This document shows, piece after piece, positions 60,350-64,000 of a DNA stretch of 64,000 nt; within the stretch, counting starts at the first letter, position 1, and each line of letters opens with the position of its first letter. The position numbers and the translations under genes are program-made. The notes beneath the pieces were generated by a model that saw nothing but the letters and a program-made list of their open reading frames with translations, did no database searches and was not told the origin of the DNA. This DNA is from Glycomyces buryatensis (lineage in GTDB: Bacteria; Actinomycetota; Actinomycetes; Mycobacteriales; Micromonosporaceae): positions 60,850-124,849 of the forward strand of contig NZ_STGY01000057.1 of NCBI RefSeq assembly GCF_004912275.1, written 5' to 3'.

Positions 60350-62278
60350 TCAGCGGAGGCCGTAGGAGCGGATGGTGGTGTGGGTGACCTCGGTGCCGAC
60401 GGTGTCGGTGGCGGTCAGGCGGAGCGAGACGTACGCGGCGTCGTCGGGGTGTTCGAGAGTGGCGGTGTCGCCTTCGAGTTCGGCTTCGGTCCAGGTCCTG
60501 CCGTCGTCGTAGGAGACCTCCAGGCCCATCGACTCGGCGCTGTTCTCCATCGAGGCGAGCCCCAGGGTGATCTCCTGGGGTTCACCGCGGTCGGCCCAGC
60601 CGCCTTGCACGGCTTCGGATTCCAGGGTGACCACCGGGAGGTCCAGAGCCGCGTCCTCGGCGGTCGCGGAGTCGAACTGCCATTCGAGCGAGGATTGGAC
60701 GGCGAACGGCGAGGTGTCGGTGCCGCGAGTGGCCTCGGCGGTGAGGGTGTAGCGGCCCTGATCGCCTTCGGGCAGTTCGAAGGCGAAGTCGGCCAGGTCT
60801 TCGGTGGTGCCGAGCTCCTCGCTGTCGCGGCTCAGCGTGGCGGTACTGGTCTCGTATCCGACCAGGGTCACGGTCTCGCCGGCGTGGCTCTCGACCGGGG
60901 AGACGCGGCCCCAGATCGTGTCCCCTGTGCGGCCGAGCCAGGGGACGCCCGCGGACAGTGGGCCGTCGCCGATGACCCGCTCGGCCGGGCCGGCCGGCAG
61001 CGCGGTCTCGCCGCTGAAGCTCGTGAAGCCCTCGGTGAGTTCTTTGTCGGCGTCGAACAGGCCCGCTTCGACGGTCCGGTCCCACTGGATCGGCGCGGCG
61101 TTGTAGAGGTTCGTCGCCTGCGACGGGAAGGCGCGGTCGACGCACTGCGCGAACAGGAAGAACTGGTCCTCCCAGACCCGCGGGTAGTCGCATTGGCGCC
61201 CTTGGAGTTCGACGCCGAGGTCCTGGTATTCGGTCTGTTCGACCGCCAGGTCGGCGTCGGCGACGGTGTACGCCGGGTCGGCGGGCAGCGAACCGGCCTC
61301 GCCGAACGCGAGCGTGTAGGCGTAGGGCTCGGCGGCGTCCGCCGGGCCCGTCAGTACCGGCTGGTAGATGAAGTTGAACTCGAAGTCGGACTCGCCGGGC
61401 TGGGGCAGGAGGTAGGCGTCGGAGTCGGCGCCCATGAACTCGAAGGTGCCGTGGCTGCTGGTCTCGGTGGCGGCCTCAATGTAGAGCAGGTGCTCTTCGA
61501 GTTCGGCGTCCTCGCGCTCCACCTCGACGCTGACGGGCGCGGCCGCTGCGGCGTCGACGGTCAGTTCGGCGGGCTCCTCGCCGACGGTGACCGGGGTGTA
61601 GCCGTATACGGTCTCGCCGCGCTCGGTTTCATTGGCGTCGTTGATGGTCACGGTCATGATCAGGTAGTCGCCCGGTTCGAGCTCGGCGGTGCCGGTGCCG
61701 TCCTTGCCGATCGCGATGACGTCGGACTCGTCGGTGCCCTCCTTCATCCAGACGACGAGGGACTCGTCCGGGACGCCGCCGGAGCGGTCGCTGACGCTGA
61801 CGGTCAGCTCCTGGGCCGCCTCCGATGCCTTGGCCTGCTGGGCGGCCGGGACGAACCCGGCGTAGTCGCGGGTGTCGAGCTCCGCTTCAGCGACGTTCGC
61901 CGCGTCGGTGTGCCCGGCGGCGAGGAGCCGGGAGACGTTGTAGCGGCGCGGGTCCTCGTCGCCGGAGCGGATCGCGTCGAGCATGTCGGTGGGGACGACG
62001 ACCACGTCGTCCGAACCGTCAAGCGCGGTCTGCCCGACGAAGCCGACGTCCTCACGACCGGCCGCCGGTTCGACATCGATGCCGCCGCCGGGCGACAACC
62101 GCACCACGTCGCCGGTGGGCAGCTTGAGCGTCCCGGTCGCGGCGGCTTCGGATACGGCCCGGCCCGTTTCGGCCCGGGGGTCGTTTTCGGCCGCGTTGGC
62201 GAAGACGCCGCCCCAGGCGGCGGCTCCCCCCAGCGCGGTGACCGCTAGGGCCGCACCGATAATGCTTCGTTTCCGCAT
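60350..62278 (-). CDS. Secreted S8-protease-like protein lacking the catalytic domain
   Basis: A secreted protein of 642 residues. ATG 62278 has GAGGAGGAG upstream. The signal peptide (MRKRSIIGAALAVTALGG) ends near 30. Residues 45-130 match the propeptide of actinobacterial subtilisin-like (S8) proteases: LKLPTGDVVRLSPGGGI, DVVVVPTDMLDAI and RYNVSRLLAAGH. Instead of the Asp/His/Ser catalytic domain, the chain goes straight to the C-terminal beta-domains found in those proteases (ELTVSVSDRSG, PYAYTLAFGEAGSLPADPAYTV, VSLRLTATDTVG). No subtilisin triad is present. It could be a binding or inhibitory relic. Confidence 0.8.
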   Translation of the reverse strand: MRKRSIIGAALAVTALGGAAAWGGVFANAAENDPRAETGRAVSEAAATGTLKLPTGDVVRLSPGGGIDVEPAAGREDVGFVGQTALDGSDDVVVVPTDMLDAIRSGDEDPRRYNVSRLLAAGHTDAANVAEAELDTRDYAGFVPAAQQAKASEAAQELTVSVSDRSGGVPDESLVVWMKEGTDESDVIAIGKDGTGTAELEPGDYLIMTVTINDANETERGETVYGYTPVTVGEEPAELTVDAAAAAPVSVEVEREDAELEEHLLYIEAATETSSHGTFEFMGADSDAYLLPQPGESDFEFNFIYQPVLTGPADAAEPYAYTLAFGEAGSLPADPAYTVADADLAVEQTEYQDLGVELQGRQCDYPRVWEDQFFLFAQCVDRAFPSQATNLYNAAPIQWDRTVEAGLFDADKELTEGFTSFSGETALPAGPAERVIGDGPLSAGVPWLGRTGDTIWGRVSPVESHAGETVTLVGYETSTATLSRDSEELGTTEDLADFAFELPEGDQGRYTLTAEATRGTDTSPFAVQSSLEWQFDSATAEDAALDLPVVTLESEAVQGGWADRGEPQEITLGLASMENSAESMGLEVSYDDGRTWTEAELEGDTATLEHPDDAAYVSLRLTATDTVGTEVTHTTIRSYGLR

Positions 62279-62654
62279 CGCACTCCTCCTCTGTGGCGCA
62301 TGGCCCCGGTCGGGCCGCGCGAACAAGGTACGTCGCAAGGCCCAAAGTTGGTTGCATACCAAAGATCCATCTATTTCCGGCGTTAACCGCAAGCGACTCA
62401 AAAGACGCAGGTCGCGCTGCGAATGCGGCTCCCAGCCGATGCTGGACCGCGAGTCAAGTACCGCCTGGTAGTCGCCGCCGAGACTGGAGCGTTTCCCGGA
62501 GGGGCTGAACGTGCCGCATGGTGGACTCCCCGCCGATTTCGTCATCGACTTCGGCAAGGTGACACCGCTACTCTTTGGCGAACTCAGCTCATGAAATTTC
62601 TGTTCCGCCTAAACTCACAGGCACCAAGATCACCAGGGAGGTCGGTGAGGTGTC
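62279..62654. other. Intergenic stretch, no clear gene
   Basis: 376 bases holding the promoter of the S8-like gene. A plus-strand frame ending at about 62594 reads GLPADFVIDFGKVTPLLFG, protein-like but without a visible beginning; it may be the tail of a lost gene. Confidence 0.4.
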
Positions 62655-62942
62655 ATGGAGACCGCAGGCGTTAGGTTCAGCGGAGAAGGCGAGTACCGGA
62701 CCGGTACGGCCAAGGTCGAGAGATCATACAAGGAACCAGTTCCCTCCGACGCCATGACTTCCGGAGGGAGTGATGACACCCCTGGGCTTGGGCGATGCGA
62801 GCTAAGGTTCCATGCTGATGACGAGGTCGAGGATGACCTGGAACCGGAGTTTGCGAGCCTTGATGGACGCTTCGAGGACAATCGCGTGATCGAGTACGAG
62901 CGTCTCAATGGGCGCTTGTTCTGGCTGCGAATCGAACAGTGA
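62655..62942 (+). CDS. Small acidic protein, doubtful
   Basis: A frame of 95 codons with an acidic C-terminal half (FHADDEVEDDLEPEFASLDGRFEDN) and a closing RLFWLRIEQ. AGGGAGG lies about 20 bases upstream and GAGG 4 bases upstream of the ATG. Codon third positions are less GC-rich than the neighbours. No family is recognised. It overlaps the minus-strand fragment at 62802-63161; at most one is real. Confidence 0.35.
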   Translation: METAGVRFSGEGEYRTGTAKVERSYKEPVPSDAMTSGGSDDTPGLGRCELRFHADDEVEDDLEPEFASLDGRFEDNRVIEYERLNGRLFWLRIEQ

Positions 62943-63161
62943 GTTTGCTTCGCTCCAGAGTTGTCGATCTGCGCCCAGTTGGCCGGGACGTCTGGGCTGG
63001 TACGAAGGTGCCACCATCCATCTCGACGATCCGCGGCTCTCCAGCCAGCGGTCGAACCACCAGATCAGGACGGCGGCGGCCGCGCCGCCGAGGAGGAGGC
63101 CGGGGCCGCCGGCCGCCTGGCCTTCGAGGGGCGTGACCGCTTCGGTCAGCCCGGAGAACAC
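62802..63161 (-). other. Possible remnant of a small membrane protein
   Basis: The frame starts MFSGLTEAVTPLEGQ (GTG) and has one helix, GLLLGGAAAAVLIWWFDRWLE, with strong GC-ending codons. The codons before it read ILVLPPAILFAV, a second helix, but without a start. After about residue 50 the bias disappears. Probably the end of a broken membrane protein gene that resembles the 63357 gene in layout. Confidence 0.35.
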
Positions 63162-63309
63162 TGCGAACAGGATCGCCGGGGGGAGGACGAGGATGCCTTT
63201 GCCCTGCCGCCTGTCACAGTGGACGTGACGGGCCGTCTACTCGTCCTCGTCTCGTTTCTGCGGGTCCTGCGGCCATCTTCCGCTCCCTTGCCGGTGCCCA
63301 CCCCGACCA

Positions 63310-63336
63310 GAGGCCGGGCGCGTTGCGCCCGGCCTC
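63310..63336. terminator. Hairpin terminator
   Basis: GAGGCCGGGCGC-GTT-GCGCCCGGCCTC, a perfect 12-bp stem with a T-rich tail on the plus strand. It begins 20 bases past the stop of the 63357 gene. Confidence 0.8.
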
Positions 63337-63356
63337 CGTTTTGTTCTGCGGTTCGG

Positions 63357-63935
63357 TTACTGCTGGGGTTGGCTGTAGGGCCCCGGCTGCTGCGGGGGCT
63401 GCGGGGGCTGCGGGGCCCAGCGCATCAGGAAGATGCTGACCGCAAGCAGGAGCGCGGCGAGGATGTAGAGCCAGATGCCTCCTCCGGCCGCGACCTCGAG
63501 GTCGGAGGCCTCGGAGTCCTCGATGATGCTGTTGAGGGCCTGGACCGGTTGGAAGGAGGCGGCGATGGTAGTCAGGGCCAGGCCGATGCCGCCGAGCTTG
63601 GCGGTCCATTGGAGGCCGGGCTTGATGCCGACGGCAGTCCAGCCGACCAGGACGATCAGGATGAGGGCCGGTGCGAGCCCGGGGAGGCCGCCGACGACGC
63701 CCCCGAGGCCCGTGAGCGGGAGGTAGGCCAGGTCCTCTTCGGAGCCGTCGAAGGAGACCTGCGGGATCAGCGACCCTACGGCAAGCAGCGCCATACCGGC
63801 TCCGGCGAGGCCGAGTCCGGCCGGGGAGGGGCGGTCAGGCCCGGCGGGGAGCAGCGACGTGAGCGGCTGCTGCTGGGGCTGGCCGGGGTTCGGCGCTGGT
63901 TGGTAGGGGTTCTGCTGGGATGGGTTGTCGTACAA
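63357..63935 (-). CDS. Four-helix membrane protein with Pro/Gln-rich ends
   Basis: A protein of 192 residues from TTG 63935, with AGAGGTGA 5-6 bases upstream. The first 35 residues are Gln/Pro-rich and cytoplasmic. Hydrophobic helices lie near 39-60, 73-105, 112-130 and 152-171, and the C-terminus is again Pro/Gln-rich (PQPPQPPQQPGPYSQPQQ). An acidic loop (EDSEASDLEV) is outside. Low-complexity tails of this kind are common on actinobacterial membrane proteins. No function is proposed. Confidence 0.75.
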   Translation of the reverse strand: MYDNPSQQNPYQPAPNPGQPQQQPLTSLLPAGPDRPSPAGLGLAGAGMALLAVGSLIPQVSFDGSEEDLAYLPLTGLGGVVGGLPGLAPALILIVLVGWTAVGIKPGLQWTAKLGGIGLALTTIAASFQPVQALNSIIEDSEASDLEVAAGGGIWLYILAALLLAVSIFLMRWAPQPPQPPQQPGPYSQPQQ

Positions 63936-64000
63936 TGTAAGTCACCTCTGTTTGGTCTATTGGGGACTGAAGCGAATCGTGTCAGGCGGGTTCCCTTCGC

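Overview
The window comes from a high-GC actinobacterium. Almost all codons end in G or C and many genes start with GTG or TTG. There are XRE/DUF397 modules, a DtxR/IdeR-type iron box, CebR-like and xylanase-type operators, many cell-surface lipoproteins, and dense runs of genes overlapping by ATGA. A free-living mycelial relative of Streptomyces or Glycomyces fits; the genus is not fixed by the sequence. No rRNA, tRNA or CRISPR array was seen.

Layout: 1-6.1 kb holds the end of an ABC ATPase, an MFS pump whose frame lacks a stop where the domain ends, a secreted CBM2/SGNH esterase, a divergent azoreductase/MarR pair, a thioesterase-fold gene, a transposase scrap and a small membrane protein. 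From 7.1 to 9.7 kb lies a decayed IS701-type element bounded by perfect 16-bp inverted repeats and CTAG. It encloses a lipoprotein gene and a HAD-phosphatase fragment, and an Imm31-like gene follows. The stretch 11.2-13.3 kb is largely non-coding and rich in tandem repeats and gene fragments. Next come a zinc-ribbon-like gene and an XRE-DUF397-DUF397 operon (13.3-15.3 kb).

The clearest functional unit is 15.4-25.3 kb. A seven-gene, translationally coupled minus-strand operon encodes two TIM-barrel isomerase/epimerases, a complete ribose-type ABC importer (lipoprotein, two permeases, double ATPase) and a Gfo/Idh/MocA dehydrogenase. It diverges from a ROK repressor and an aldo/keto reductase. 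Together they look like uptake and oxidation/isomerisation of one sugar or cyclitol.

From 25 to 37 kb are mixed single genes: a RibD-like reductase, membrane proteins, an I36-type inhibitor, a membrane-anchored HELGH protein, methyltransferases, a KilAC antirepressor, a RidA/HxlR pair, an erythromycin-esterase relative and a molybdopterin oxidoreductase. At 37.6-39.7 kb a GH10-CBM9 xylanase carries a sortase-like LPTTG tail behind a promoter with paired xylanase-type operators. With the CBM2 esterase (2.1 kb) and the CE1-like esterase with a ricin-type lectin (50.6 kb) it indicates plant cell-wall degradation.

From 40 to 54 kb are an MFS/ROK pair, an HxlR regulator divergent from an unrecognised 493-residue protein, a GlxA-type AraC regulator with an alpha/beta hydrolase, an iron-siderophore ABC importer behind an iron box, and a TetR/FAD-monooxygenase pair with a perfect 13-bp palindrome. 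From 54 to 64 kb are an arginase-fold protein, two related membrane proteins, a histidine phosphatase joined to a frameshifted HAD gene that ends in a degenerate copy of the 7-kb element's terminal repeat, an S8-protease-like secreted protein with no catalytic domain, and a final membrane protein.
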